Notes: generated by a model from the letters alone, not told the origin. DNA of 64,000 nucleotides from Proteobacteria bacterium ST_bin12 (GCA_002083635.1 MSXP01000008.1:1-64000), one strand, 5' to 3'; positions 37,145 through 46,779 are shown, counted from the first letter of the stretch. Program-made: numbers and translations.

Positions 37145-37930
37145 ATGTCAACAATGCCGCTATCTGGCCTTGGTATCGCCATTACCCGCCCTGTTGACCA
37201 AGCTAAAAAACTAAGTGCATTAATTACTGCAGCAGGCGGCACAGCCATTTCATATCCGTTAATTGAAATCACACCACTAACCGATTACAGCCAGTTTGAA
37301 ACGGTGATTCAAGCAATTCATGAGTACGATTGGGCGATTTTTATCAGCAGCAATGCGGTACAAAATGGCATGCCGCGATTGGTTAATGTTGGCATGCCAG
37401 AACACCTAAAATTTGCCGCCATTGGCCCTGTTACCGCTAATGAGCTACAAAGCTTTGGGGTAAAGCAAGTGCTTACGCCATCAAGCCATATTCAAGATGG
37501 CGATGAAAGTAAGGTTCGTTTTGATTCTGAAGCTTTATTGGCGTTGCCTGAAATGCAACAAGTTAACGGTCAAAAAGTGATGATTTTTCGTGGCATCGGT
37601 GGCCGCGATGTGTTGGCAGAAAGCTTAAAAGCACGCGGTGCAATGGTTAGTTTTGCAGAGTGCTATCAACGTATTAACCCGCAAACCAATTGCGAATTAT
37701 TGGCGAAACTTTATAGTGAAAAAAAACTGCACGGCATTGTGATTACCAGCAGTGAAGCCATGCGTCACTTACTGGATTTAGCGGGTGATGCCGAATGGCT
37801 AAAAAATATTACCCTATTTGTGAATCATGCACGAATTGCGAAATTGCCTTTGCAGATGAGTTTGAAAGTCTGTGTTGCCAACGCGCCTGGTGATGATGAA
37901 ATGCAGGCATTAATCAGTAGTGCTTTTTAG
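37145..37930 (+). CDS. hemD: Uroporphyrinogen-III synthase
   Basis: Cyclises hydroxymethylbilane to uroporphyrinogen III. The 261-residue protein belongs to this poorly conserved family: N-terminal GIAITRPVDQAKKLSALI, the ISSNAVQNG segment, and the C-terminal VITSSEAMRHLL. Position directly after hemC supports it. No fused HemX or methyltransferase domain is present. Confidence 0.93.
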   Translation: MSTMPLSGLGIAITRPVDQAKKLSALITAAGGTAISYPLIEITPLTDYSQFETVIQAIHEYDWAIFISSNAVQNGMPRLVNVGMPEHLKFAAIGPVTANELQSFGVKQVLTPSSHIQDGDESKVRFDSEALLALPEMQQVNGQKVMIFRGIGGRDVLAESLKARGAMVSFAECYQRINPQTNCELLAKLYSEKKLHGIVITSSEAMRHLLDLAGDAEWLKNITLFVNHARIAKLPLQMSLKVCVANAPGDDEMQALISSAF

Positions 37931-38003
37931 GCTTATTATTTGCTTATAAACTTAATTTAAGCTTAAAAGATACCCTTATGAATACAGACAAAAACCTAGT
38001 CGG

Positions 38004-38339
38004 GTGTTTAAAAGTGCTACATTTATGCAGCCTAATATTGGTGAGCCTATACGATCAGTAGTCACTGAATCGCAGCATGCAACCGTGGTTGCATGGCATA
38101 TCAACCCCCAGCAAAGCATCTTGGCTCACGTGCATCCACATGGCCAAGACACATGGACAATTATATCTGGCTGTGGGGAGTATCAATTAAATACGACTGG
38201 TGACACGCACATCATTAGTGCAGGCGATATTGTTGTAGCGCATCAAAACGAAGTGCATGGTGTTTTTAACCATAGCAATGAGCCTCTCGTTTTTATTTCA
38301 GTAGTATGTCCGTTTGAAGCTGGCTATGCGCTAATTTAA
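38004..38339 (+). CDS. Small cupin-domain protein, 5' end possibly frameshifted
   Basis: A single-domain cupin of 111 residues. Metal ligands are visible in HVHPHGQDTW and in the second motif AGDIVVAHQNEVHG. The function is unknown; small cupins act in metal-dependent enzymes or as sensors. The open frame begins at GTG 38004 with no ribosome site. An ATG at 37978 opens another frame (MNTDKNLVG) that would join this one smoothly at VFKSATF if the GGG run at 38002-38004 had one more G, so a one-base loss may have damaged the true start. Confidence 0.7.
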   Translation: MFKSATFMQPNIGEPIRSVVTESQHATVVAWHINPQQSILAHVHPHGQDTWTIISGCGEYQLNTTGDTHIISAGDIVVAHQNEVHGVFNHSNEPLVFISVVCPFEAGYALI

Positions 38340-38366
38340 AACCGAAGATGCAATAAAAAGCTGTTT

Positions 38367-39386
38367 TTAAATTTTTGGTGCAGCTGCAAACGTAAACGCA
38401 TCACTAAAGAATTCCTCTGTATCTAAACCTTGTTGTATAAAAGTTTGATGTGCAATTTCGCACATGCCGGGCGCACCGCATACGTACGCTTGATGTTGAC
38501 TTAACACTTCAAAATCATCTAAAACTGCTTGGTGCACAAGCCCAGTTTTGCCTTGCCAATTATCGTTTTCAGCAGGTTCAGACAACACAGGAATATAAGT
38601 AATATTAGGGGTTAAGTCTGCCCATTTTTCGCACAAATCGTGCATATATAAATCGCGCAACTGACGCGCGCCGCGATATAAAACAATGTCGCGCTGAATA
38701 TTGTTATGCAGCATATGCTCAATCATACCTTTCACAGGCGCGAAACCTGTACCGCCTGCGACCATAATAATCGGCCTTTGTGAATCTTCTCTTAAGAAAA
38801 AACTGCCAAATGGCGCCTCTAATCGCAAGATGGCTTTTTCTTGCAGCTCTTTTTCTACATATTCACTGAATACTCCGCCTGCAATTACGCGAATATGCAG
38901 CTGTAAAAAATCGCTGTCGTGCGGCGCATTGGCGATTGAAAAAGCACGGCGTTTGCCATCTTTTAAAATAAATTCAATATACTGGCCTGCTTTAAATTGT
39001 AAGCGCTCACTTGCGGGTAGTTGCAGGTGCAGCGCAATCACATCATGTGCAAGCTGCTCTTTTTTTGCCACGCGCGCGGGCAAGATTCGTGGCTTAATAC
39101 CTGCCAAACCGCCCACTTCGCGGCACTCAATGCTTAAATCTTCCATCGGCCTTGCGCAGCATAATAGCGCATTGCCTGCAGCCAATTCAGCGTCGCTCAT
39201 CGCGCTGCCCTGATAATCATCATGCATTACTTTGCCTTGCAACAATTTGGCTTTACAAGCCCCGCAAGCACCGTTACGGCAACCGTAGGGCAAATTAATG
39301 CCTGCCTCAATCGCCGCTTGCAACACGGTTTGGCTGGGGCGCACATCAAAAGTATGTCCGCTATTTTTAATGGTCACTTTATGCAT
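38367..39386 (-). CDS. Ferredoxin-type NAD(P)H-flavin oxidoreductase
   Basis: A 339-residue electron-transfer protein with an N-terminal plant-type [2Fe-2S] domain (GCRNGACGACKAKL, last Cys in ALLCCARP), an FAD domain (RAFSIANAP) and an NAD domain (MVAGGTGFAPVKGMI, VCGAPGMCE). This architecture is often named CDP-6-deoxy-L-threo-D-glycero-4-hexulose-3-dehydrase reductase (AscD/DdhD) or phenol hydroxylase reductase. No sugar or aromatic pathway is nearby, so the electron acceptor is not known. It lies 22 bases after fxsA. Confidence 0.87.
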   Translation of the reverse strand: MHKVTIKNSGHTFDVRPSQTVLQAAIEAGINLPYGCRNGACGACKAKLLQGKVMHDDYQGSAMSDAELAAGNALLCCARPMEDLSIECREVGGLAGIKPRILPARVAKKEQLAHDVIALHLQLPASERLQFKAGQYIEFILKDGKRRAFSIANAPHDSDFLQLHIRVIAGGVFSEYVEKELQEKAILRLEAPFGSFFLREDSQRPIIMVAGGTGFAPVKGMIEHMLHNNIQRDIVLYRGARQLRDLYMHDLCEKWADLTPNITYIPVLSEPAENDNWQGKTGLVHQAVLDDFEVLSQHQAYVCGAPGMCEIAHQTFIQQGLDTEEFFSDAFTFAAAPKI

Positions 39387-39408
39387 TTTTATCGTACTTT
39401 TTTAAAAA

Positions 39409-39864
39409 TTACTTTTTGGGATTATCGTCTTGCACATGCGTGTATTCGCCTTCAATCACATCATCGTTAGCGGCACGTGCATCAGGGCTGGCTTGGTATG
39501 GTTGTTGAAACGGTTGTTCGTATTGGTTAGTCGTGGCATTTGGATTTTGCTTACTGATTGGTATTAATAGCAAAACTACCGCTATCATATCGGTCATCAC
39601 ACCAGGAATAATTAACAACACACCCGCCACCATATTACGCGCGCTGCCCAGCATGGTTTTAACAGGATTACCGCCAGATGTCAGACTTTGCATCATTTTA
39701 GCTGTTAACAATAACTTTTCGCCGCGAATCAGTTGTAAGCCCAAGTAAGCTATGACGACTAAATAGAGCAATACCCACCAGCCATATTCATCTGCAAGGC
39801 TTATTAGCAGAAATAGTTCGGCAAATGGAAAAGCGAGTAAAATTAAACCTATTAAAAAACGCAT
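39409..39864 (-). CDS. fxsA: FxsA family membrane protein
   Basis: A 151-residue inner-membrane protein with three or four helices and the family features RFLIGLILLAFPFAELFLLI, GLQLIRGEKLLL and GVLLIIPGVMTDMIAVVLLLIP. FxsA overproduction relieves exclusion of phage T7 in F-plasmid cells (E. coli); its normal job is unknown. The last 40 residues are a polar cytoplasmic tail. Confidence 0.9.
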   Translation of the reverse strand: MRFLIGLILLAFPFAELFLLISLADEYGWWVLLYLVVIAYLGLQLIRGEKLLLTAKMMQSLTSGGNPVKTMLGSARNMVAGVLLIIPGVMTDMIAVVLLLIPISKQNPNATTNQYEQPFQQPYQASPDARAANDDVIEGEYTHVQDDNPKK

Positions 39865-39947
39865 ATCTTAAGAACTTTCTATCCAATTGTTTTCACTAAT
39901 TGGGGGTTAAATGCAGTATTTGCAACTGCTAGCATTTACTCTGAAAG

Positions 39948-41624
39948 ATGGAGCATTATTTGAAACACCTACTAAATAGCATTGTAATCGTTTTTATGAC
40001 AACGCTTGTAACCCCTTTGTTACATGCCGCAGATAGCAATTTAACTGGCAAAAACGCTTTTGTTGAAGAGATTCAAGAAGATGAGTTTTTATCGCCAGAT
40101 GTTGCGTTTAAGCTTAACTTAACGGTAATAGACGCGCAAAATTTAAATGCCAATTTTAAAATAGTGCCTGGTTATTATTTGTATAAAGAGCGCATTAGGT
40201 TTGTAATTAAGGATGCCAGCACAGGCAAAATTGAACAGATTAACTTGCCCGCAGGCGATATAAAAAATGACCCGAATTTTGGTAAGCAGGAAGTTTATCA
40301 CCAGGAATTCGATGCAAAAATAGTGTTAAGTACCGCTAATATCAGTGCCGCGAGCAACCCTGTTATTCATGCCACTTATCAAGGTTGCAGTGAAAAAGGT
40401 TTATGTTATGCGCCTGTTACCAAAGTGATTGAAATTGCGCTACTTGATAGCGGTAACAATGCCAGCGCCAGCGTTGTTACTAGCTCAGATGATGACAAAA
40501 CGACTCAAGCACTAAAAGGCGGCAATTTGTGGCTAATTATCGGTGTATTTTTTGTCGCGGGCCTATTGCTATCATTTACGCCTTGCGTGTTACCAATGAT
40601 TCCAATTTTATCTAGCATCATTGTTGGTAGCCAAAACAAACAATCCAGCCAAGCAAAAAGCGGCAAAGCGTGCAAATTACATTCTTTCGGCTTATCTGTA
40701 GCCTATGTATTGGGTATGGCACTTAGCTACACACTGGCAGGTATTGCGGCAGGTTTATCGGGCAATCTGCTCAGCCAATCTTTACAAAACGCTTGGGTTT
40801 TAGGTGCAACGGCCTTAGTTTTTGTGGCTTTGGCTTTCTCTATGTTTGGCTTTTACGAACTAAAATTACCAGCGATAATCGAGAACAAAATATTGGGCGC
40901 AAGCCAAAAATTAAAAGGTGGCGAATTTTTAGGCGTTTTTATCATGGGTGTGCTATCTGCATTAATTGTTAGCCCATGCGTTGCCGCACCATTGGCAGGC
41001 GCACTGATTTATATTGGCCAAACCCATAATGTGTTGCTGGGCGGTGTAGGCTTATTTGCCTTGGCCGTCGGCATGGGCGTGCCTTTGTTGCTGATTGGTG
41101 CATCTGCCGGTAGCTTGCTGCCAAAAGCAGGTAGCTGGATGACAGTTGTGCGGAACTTTTTTGGTGTATTAATGTTGGCAATGGCGGCTTACTTAGTATG
41201 GCCTGTATTGCCTAGCGCGATTACGCAACCAGTCAACAAATTATTAGGCGCATCTGCTGAACACAACTTACCTTTTGCACGTGTTAAAAGCGTGGCTGAG
41301 CTAGACGCGGCAATTGCATCGGCAAACGGCAAAACAGTGATGCTGGATTTTTATGCCGATTGGTGCGTAGCTTGTAAAGAAATGGAAAAATTCACTTTTA
41401 GCGATAGCACCATACAAGCCGCACTAAAAAACACGGTTTTACTACAAGTCGATGTCACTGAAAATAATGACGATGACCAAGCGTTACTCAAGCGCTTTGG
41501 ATTATTTGGTCCGCCTGGCATTATCTTTTTTGATGCTGCTGGTAATGAAATAAAACCCAAAGTCATTGGCTATAAAAATGTCGCCCAATTTACGCAAATA
41601 CTTAATAAAGTGAATGCTCAATAA
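39948..41624 (+). CDS. dsbD: Thiol:disulfide interchange protein DsbD
   Basis: Carries electrons from cytosolic thioredoxin across the inner membrane to periplasmic thiol proteins. The 558-residue protein has a signal peptide (1-27), the alpha domain (about 45-165, cysteines in YQGCSEKGLCYAP), the eight-helix beta domain (about 190-430, FTPCVLPMIP and SPCVAAPL) and a C-terminal thioredoxin domain with WCVACK. All six redox cysteines are present. tlpA overlaps its stop codon and is a likely downstream client. Confidence 0.95.
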   Translation: MEHYLKHLLNSIVIVFMTTLVTPLLHAADSNLTGKNAFVEEIQEDEFLSPDVAFKLNLTVIDAQNLNANFKIVPGYYLYKERIRFVIKDASTGKIEQINLPAGDIKNDPNFGKQEVYHQEFDAKIVLSTANISAASNPVIHATYQGCSEKGLCYAPVTKVIEIALLDSGNNASASVVTSSDDDKTTQALKGGNLWLIIGVFFVAGLLLSFTPCVLPMIPILSSIIVGSQNKQSSQAKSGKACKLHSFGLSVAYVLGMALSYTLAGIAAGLSGNLLSQSLQNAWVLGATALVFVALAFSMFGFYELKLPAIIENKILGASQKLKGGEFLGVFIMGVLSALIVSPCVAAPLAGALIYIGQTHNVLLGGVGLFALAVGMGVPLLLIGASAGSLLPKAGSWMTVVRNFFGVLMLAMAAYLVWPVLPSAITQPVNKLLGASAEHNLPFARVKSVAELDAAIASANGKTVMLDFYADWCVACKEMEKFTFSDSTIQAALKNTVLLQVDVTENNDDDQALLKRFGLFGPPGIIFFDAAGNEIKPKVIGYKNVAQFTQILNKVNAQ

Positions 41625-42166
41625 TGTTGAACCAACTCAAAACACCGTTTTTTTATCTGGTCTTAATCGCCTCACTTGGTTTTGCCATCTTTTATTTTTT
41701 TCTTAACCCACAAACTCAATTAGGTAAAGAGTCAAACCAAGGCATGTCGACACAAGCTTTGTTTACGGCAAATTTCCCAGATGAAAACAACAAACCACAG
41801 CCTTTAAGCCAATATGAGGGCAAAGTTGTCGTGCTTAATTTTTGGGCTAGCTGGTGCGAGCCCTGTCGCGAAGAAATGCCTGAGCTTTCCGAATTAAATT
41901 TGGCCTATAACGACAAAAATGTAGTGGTTCTAGGTATGGCGATTGAAGATGTTGCTGCGATTAACGACTTTTTAAAAGAGACTAAAGTCAGCTACCCTTT
42001 ATTTGCGGCAGATGTACAAGGTATGGATATCGCCGCCAGTCTTGGCAATGATAAAGGCGTTTTGCCCTACACGGTGATTATTAAAGCAGACGGTACGGTG
42101 GCTAAAACCTATTTTGGTCGCATCACTAAACCGTTATTAGAACAAACCTTGAAAACTATTCTATAG
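41624..42166 (+). CDS. TlpA-like periplasmic thioredoxin
   Basis: A 180-residue membrane-tethered thiol oxidoreductase: an N-terminal helix (about 10-27) and a TlpA/ResA-type thioredoxin domain with WASWCEPCREEMPEL and the cis-proline loop LPYTVII. Start and stop overlap dsbD (TAATG), so reduction by DsbD is the likely arrangement. Probable tasks are reduction of apocytochrome c or other periplasmic cysteines. Confidence 0.92.
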   Translation: MLNQLKTPFFYLVLIASLGFAIFYFFLNPQTQLGKESNQGMSTQALFTANFPDENNKPQPLSQYEGKVVVLNFWASWCEPCREEMPELSELNLAYNDKNVVVLGMAIEDVAAINDFLKETKVSYPLFAADVQGMDIAASLGNDKGVLPYTVIIKADGTVAKTYFGRITKPLLEQTLKTIL

Positions 42167-42262
42167 CGCTGTTTTTTGCCTTATTGTAAAATAATAGTTA
42201 GCATTCAAACACTTAAGACCAATTCAACCATTAACTTCGCTTAAACTTCATCTAACTACGGT

Positions 42263-42285
42263 GAATTTGCTGGACAAATTCTTTT
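42263..42285 (+). terminator. Hairpin with T-tract between tlpA and aroQ
   Basis: A perfect 7-base stem (GAATTTG/CAAATTC) with a 5-base loop is followed by TTTT. A second short hairpin (AAGTT CGGCA AACTT) follows at once. The pair probably ends the dsbD-tlpA transcript; being AT-rich it may be leaky. Confidence 0.5.
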
Positions 42286-42365
42286 AAGTTCGGCAAACTT
42301 GTCGTTATGAAAGTTCGTCAAAAATCGGCAAAATATCATGCAAAACACAATATTAATGGTGCTAA

Positions 42366-42821
42366 ATGAGCGCTAAATCAATATTAGTGTTGCATGGGCC
42401 TAACTTAAATCTACTTGGCCTACGCGAGCCAGAGCACTATGGCAATTTAACACTTGCTGCGATTAATGCACAATTAGTAGCGATTGCGCAGCAAAATGCT
42501 GTTAATTTAGAGACATTCCAAAGTAATAGCGAAGCGGATATTGTCGCCAAAATACAATCTCACGCTGTTAATACCGTCGATTTTATTGTAATTAACCCTG
42601 CCGCTTTTACCCATACATCTGTTGCGATTCGCGACGCACTTTCAGCCATTAAAACGCCTTTTATCGAAGTGCATTTATCCAATGTATTCGCGCGGGAGAG
42701 TTTTAGGCATCACTCTTATTTTAGCGATATTGCTGTTGGCGTGATTAGCGGCTTAGGCGCCGAAGGTTACCGCGCAGCTTTGCAGTACGCGATTCATTAT
42801 TCCAATAAAAAAACCGCATAA
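42366..42821 (+). CDS. aroQ: 3-dehydroquinate dehydratase, type II
   Basis: Third shikimate-pathway step. The 151-residue protein shows the type II signature GPNLNLLGLREPEHYG, the flexible lid, and EVHLSNVFARESFRHHSYFSDIAVGVISGLGAEGY-type core (H and E catalytic residues present). It precedes accB by 66 bases, an order conserved across many proteobacteria. A 20-codon open frame ends in an ATGA overlap with its start. Confidence 0.96.
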   Translation: MSAKSILVLHGPNLNLLGLREPEHYGNLTLAAINAQLVAIAQQNAVNLETFQSNSEADIVAKIQSHAVNTVDFIVINPAAFTHTSVAIRDALSAIKTPFIEVHLSNVFARESFRHHSYFSDIAVGVISGLGAEGYRAALQYAIHYSNKKTA

Positions 42822-42887
42822 ACTCGTCTTAAGCATTATTTTTAACTCAACACTTACAATCAAAACTAAGTTAACAAAGAGGTTATT

Positions 42888-43343
42888 ATGGATTTACGTA
42901 AACTTAAAAAATTAATCGATTTGGTAGAGAAGTCTGGCATTTCTGAGCTGGAGCTTACCGAAGGTGAAGAAAAAGTACGCATCAGCCGTGCGCTGATGCC
43001 TAACAGCGCACCTGTGATGCAATATATGGCTGCGCCGCAACAGGCAGCACCTGCCTCACATGCTGCACCTGTACCAACAGCCGCCGCACCCGTTGTGGCT
43101 GAAGTTGAAGGCCATACCGTTAAATCACCAATGGTGGGTACGTTTTACCGCTCATCATCACCTGATGCAAAACCGTTTGTAGACGTGGGTAGCAAAGTGG
43201 CTGTGGGTGATACACTATGTATTATCGAAGCCATGAAGCTGCTTAATGAAATTGAATGCGACGTTGCTGGTGTGGTGAAGAAAATATTGTTAGAAAACGG
43301 TCAGCCAGTTGAATACGGCGAACCATTGTTTGTTATTGAATAA
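42888..43343 (+). CDS. accB: Biotin carboxyl carrier protein of acetyl-CoA carboxylase
   Basis: Carries carboxy-biotin between AccC and AccA/AccD in fatty-acid synthesis. The 151-residue protein has a helical N-terminus, an Ala/Pro-rich linker (about 45-80) and a C-terminal biotinyl domain with the modified Lys in IIEAMKLLNEIE. It has an AGAGG ribosome site. accC follows after 20 bases. Confidence 0.97.
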   Translation: MDLRKLKKLIDLVEKSGISELELTEGEEKVRISRALMPNSAPVMQYMAAPQQAAPASHAAPVPTAAAPVVAEVEGHTVKSPMVGTFYRSSSPDAKPFVDVGSKVAVGDTLCIIEAMKLLNEIECDVAGVVKKILLENGQPVEYGEPLFVIE

Positions 43344-43363
43344 TTGCGATTGGTTGATTAACT

Positions 43364-44713
43364 ATGTTTGAAAAGATACTAATCGCTAACCGCGGTGAAA
43401 TAGCACTCCGCGTACAACGTGCTTGCCGCGAGCTTGGCATTAAAACGGTTGCTGTGCATTCCGTTGCCGATAAAGATGCTAAGTACGTTAAATTGGCTGA
43501 TGAATCGGTATGTATTGGCCCTGCGCCCTCCAATTTAAGTTATTTAAATATTCCAGCAGTGATTAGCGCTGCCGAAATGACTGACGCGCAAGCAATTCAC
43601 CCTGGTTATGGATTTTTATCCGAAAATGCCGATTTTGCAGAACGTGTAGAGCAAAGCGGCTTTATTTTTATTGGCCCACGTGCAGAAACTATTCGCTTAA
43701 TGGGCGATAAAGTATCAGCCAAAGATGCCATGAAAAAAGCAGGCGTGCCATGTGTTCCTGGCTCAGAAGGCGCATTGCCAGACGACCCAATCGAAATTAT
43801 TAAGACTGCTAAAAAAGTGGGCTACCCAGTCATTATTAAAGCAGCTGGCGGTGGTGGTGGTCGTGGTATGCGCGTGGTACATACCGAAGCAGCATTAGTC
43901 AATGCGGTGAATATGACCAAGGCAGAAGCGCAAGCGGCTTTTGGTAACCCCATGGTATACATGGAAAAGTTTTTAGAAAATCCACGCCATATTGAAATAC
44001 AGATTTTGGCCGACCAACACGGCAACGCCGTTTATTTAGGTGACCGCGATTGCTCTATGCAACGCCGCCATCAAAAAATTATCGAAGAAGCGCCATCTCC
44101 GCTATTAAGCCCTAGAATTCGCGATAAAATCGGCGAACGTTGCGCAGAAGCTTGCCGCAAAATTAAATATCGCGGTGCTGGTACATTTGAATTTTTGTAC
44201 GAAAATGGTGAATTTTACTTTATTGAGATGAATACGCGCTTGCAAGTTGAGCACACTGTGACAGAGATGATTACAGGCATCGACTTAGTTCAGCAACAAA
44301 TTTTTGTAGCTGCAGGCGAAAAACTTGCATTCCGTCAACGTGATATTGTTCTGCGCGGCCACGCTATTGAATGCCGCATTAACGCCGAAGATCCTTATAG
44401 TTTCGTGCCGTCTCCAGGCAAGTTAACCACATTTCATATGCCAGGTGGCCCAGGTGTGCGTATCGATACCCATGCTTACGCGGGCTATGTGGTACCGCCC
44501 AATTACGATTCAATGATAGGCAAGCTGATTACCTATGGCGCAACACGCGAGCAGGCGATTGCGCGCATGCGTATCGCTTTATCAGAAATGTTGGTGGACG
44601 GTATCAAAACCAACATTCCCCTGCATGCCGATTTAATGGCAGATGCAGCGTTTCATTTAGGCGGCACTAGCATTCATTATCTTGAACAAAAATTAGGTAT
44701 TAGCCATAAATAA
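43364..44713 (+). CDS. accC: Biotin carboxylase subunit of acetyl-CoA carboxylase
   Basis: ATP-dependent carboxylation of biotin on AccB. The 449-residue ATP-grasp enzyme is typical in length, with IANRGEIALRV, the KAAGGGGGRGMRVV loop, ERDCSMQRRHQK-type GDRDCSMQRRHQKI and EMNTRLQVEHTVTE. Co-transcribed with accB. Confidence 0.97.
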   Translation: MFEKILIANRGEIALRVQRACRELGIKTVAVHSVADKDAKYVKLADESVCIGPAPSNLSYLNIPAVISAAEMTDAQAIHPGYGFLSENADFAERVEQSGFIFIGPRAETIRLMGDKVSAKDAMKKAGVPCVPGSEGALPDDPIEIIKTAKKVGYPVIIKAAGGGGGRGMRVVHTEAALVNAVNMTKAEAQAAFGNPMVYMEKFLENPRHIEIQILADQHGNAVYLGDRDCSMQRRHQKIIEEAPSPLLSPRIRDKIGERCAEACRKIKYRGAGTFEFLYENGEFYFIEMNTRLQVEHTVTEMITGIDLVQQQIFVAAGEKLAFRQRDIVLRGHAIECRINAEDPYSFVPSPGKLTTFHMPGGPGVRIDTHAYAGYVVPPNYDSMIGKLITYGATREQAIARMRIALSEMLVDGIKTNIPLHADLMADAAFHLGGTSIHYLEQKLGISHK

Positions 44714-44737
44714 TCTAAGTACTGGTGACAAAAACTG

Positions 44738-45637
44738 ATGGTGTGGCTATTACTTAAAATTCAGGCAAACGAACAAAATGCAGACAGCGTTAGTGATGCA
44801 TTAATGGATTTGGGTGCATTATCGGCCAGCATTGAAGATGCATTTGCTGAAACATCCGCCGAGCAAGCTATTTTTGGTGAACCTGGTGACCCTCCTCCTG
44901 GTATTTGGCAACAAAATATCGTCACCGCCATGTTTGACGCTAACACAAATGTTGAGCAAGTGATTGAAACATTAAGCGCAGCAACCGAAATTGCTCATTT
45001 TCAATACAGCACTGAGTTAATTGAAGAACAAGATTGGGTGCGCGCCACACAAGCGCAATTTGAGCCGATCAAAATCACGGATAAATTATGGATAGTGCCA
45101 ACTTGGCACCAATCTAGCTGGCAAGAAAGTGCGCAGAATGACGCGATTAATATTATTTTGGACCCGGGCTTGGCTTTTGGCACGGGTAGCCATCCCACTA
45201 CGCATTTATGCTTAGAATGGCTGACGAAGACAATGCCAGCGCACTCAGTTTTAGATTACGGTTGCGGCTCAGGCATTTTGGCAATCGCCGCCAAAAAGTT
45301 AGGTGCACAAGAAGTTGTTGGCGTAGATATTGACGAACAAGCCATTGTTGCCAGTCATTACAACGCAGAACAGAACCAAGTTGATGTACAGTTTTATGAT
45401 GCCAATGCATTTGCACATCATACGTTTGATGTCGTTGTTGCCAATATTTTATCTAGCGCCCTGATGGTGCTGGCGCCAGTTTTAGCCAAATATTGCAAGC
45501 AAGGTGGTCAACTCGCTTTATCTGGCATTTTAGAAACCCAAACTGAGGCACTCACAGAGCGCTATAGTGAGTGGTTCGTTATGGATGCGCCGCGCCAACT
45601 AGATGCTTGGATATTGCTCACCGGCATTAAAAAATGA
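44738..45637 (+). CDS. prmA: Ribosomal protein L11 methyltransferase
   Basis: Trimethylates ribosomal protein L11. The 299-residue protein has the N-terminal substrate domain (about 1-60) and a class I SAM domain with DPGLAFGTGSHPTTHLCLEWL, LDYGCGSGILAIAAKKLG and VANILSSAL. It follows accC by 24 bases and overlaps the next gene by 4 bases (ATGA). Confidence 0.96.
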   Translation: MVWLLLKIQANEQNADSVSDALMDLGALSASIEDAFAETSAEQAIFGEPGDPPPGIWQQNIVTAMFDANTNVEQVIETLSAATEIAHFQYSTELIEEQDWVRATQAQFEPIKITDKLWIVPTWHQSSWQESAQNDAINIILDPGLAFGTGSHPTTHLCLEWLTKTMPAHSVLDYGCGSGILAIAAKKLGAQEVVGVDIDEQAIVASHYNAEQNQVDVQFYDANAFAHHTFDVVVANILSSALMVLAPVLAKYCKQGGQLALSGILETQTEALTERYSEWFVMDAPRQLDAWILLTGIKK

Positions 45638-46632
45638 ACTACATTACCTCCTGCCCCGCTTGCGAAACGCAGTTTTTACTGAATATCGATCATTTAAAAG
45701 CGTATCGCGGCAAGGTGCGGTGCGGTCATTGTGGGCATATTTTCAACGCCAAAAATCGGTTAACTAAGGTGACTGACGAGGTTCGCGGTGTTGGTGATCA
45801 TGGCTCTGCAGAACATAACATTAGTTTAGAAGCAAGCTATACCATTAGTGACACCGATGATTTTGATGTTGAAAGCGATACATTTGAATACAATGAATCT
45901 GCGCGTGCAGCAGATGAAAAGCCGATTAGCGAAGTATTGAATGTGGTGTTAGAAACGGTGCCAAACCTGTCTGATTTAAGCAGTCAAAACGAATTGGCTA
46001 AAAATCAACAGGCTAGTAGGGACTTTACCAATAGACCCAATATCAGTAAACAGACGTCTGTATCAATCGCTGAAGAAGATGTTGATATCGATGCAGTACG
46101 CGCGCCTATCTTTATAGAAGATTTAACCACTGATCCCAAATTTAGGCTCGACAAGCCAAAACTGAACATTTGGTTAATTTTTATAGCGTTATTGTTAGTC
46201 ATCATTGCTTTATTACAGAGCGTTTATTTTTTGCGCTCAACAATCGCCGTCAATTATCCACAATTTAAGCCTTATTTACAGCAAGCTTGTGCGTATTTAA
46301 ATTGCAAAGTTAACTTACCGCAACAGCTAGAATTGCTCACAATTGACGACTCTGATATGCAAGAAAGCGACGATTATCAGGATGTGATTAATTTTTCAAG
46401 CCTACTAATTAATAACGCACCGCATGCGCAAGCCTATCCTAATATTGAGCTTACCCTTACGGATATTGACGACAAACCTGTATTAAGAAAACTGGTGCGC
46501 CCGCAAGAGTATTTGAATAGTGGCGTTAATATCATTGACGGCTTAATGGGGCGCGAGGAAGTACGTATCAATCTTGCTATCAATGTGCAAAATCTATCAG
46601 TTGCTGGCTATCGCGTACTAATCACTTATTAA
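45634..46632 (+). CDS. Zinc-ribbon and DUF3426 membrane protein
   Basis: A 332-residue protein with an N-terminal MJ0042-type zinc ribbon (CPACETQFLLN...VRCGHCGHIF), an acidic linker (about 45-170), one membrane helix (about 177-200) and a periplasmic DUF3426 domain (about 215-332). This architecture follows prmA in many betaproteobacteria. The function is not established. It ends the aroQ-accB-accC-prmA transcript. Confidence 0.88.
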   Translation: MNYITSCPACETQFLLNIDHLKAYRGKVRCGHCGHIFNAKNRLTKVTDEVRGVGDHGSAEHNISLEASYTISDTDDFDVESDTFEYNESARAADEKPISEVLNVVLETVPNLSDLSSQNELAKNQQASRDFTNRPNISKQTSVSIAEEDVDIDAVRAPIFIEDLTTDPKFRLDKPKLNIWLIFIALLLVIIALLQSVYFLRSTIAVNYPQFKPYLQQACAYLNCKVNLPQQLELLTIDDSDMQESDDYQDVINFSSLLINNAPHAQAYPNIELTLTDIDDKPVLRKLVRPQEYLNSGVNIIDGLMGREEVRINLAINVQNLSVAGYRVLITY

Positions 46633-46779
46633 GTACAGTCGCATTTACTTAACCAGTATTTCTAATGAAAATCATGAGCGTGTTTTAATAACATCGCATA
46701 CGCTTTACTTTTAACTAATCTGTATTATCCAAGTCATAGATTGTGTAGTTAATTTAAATGAAATTTTTAGGAGATTATT

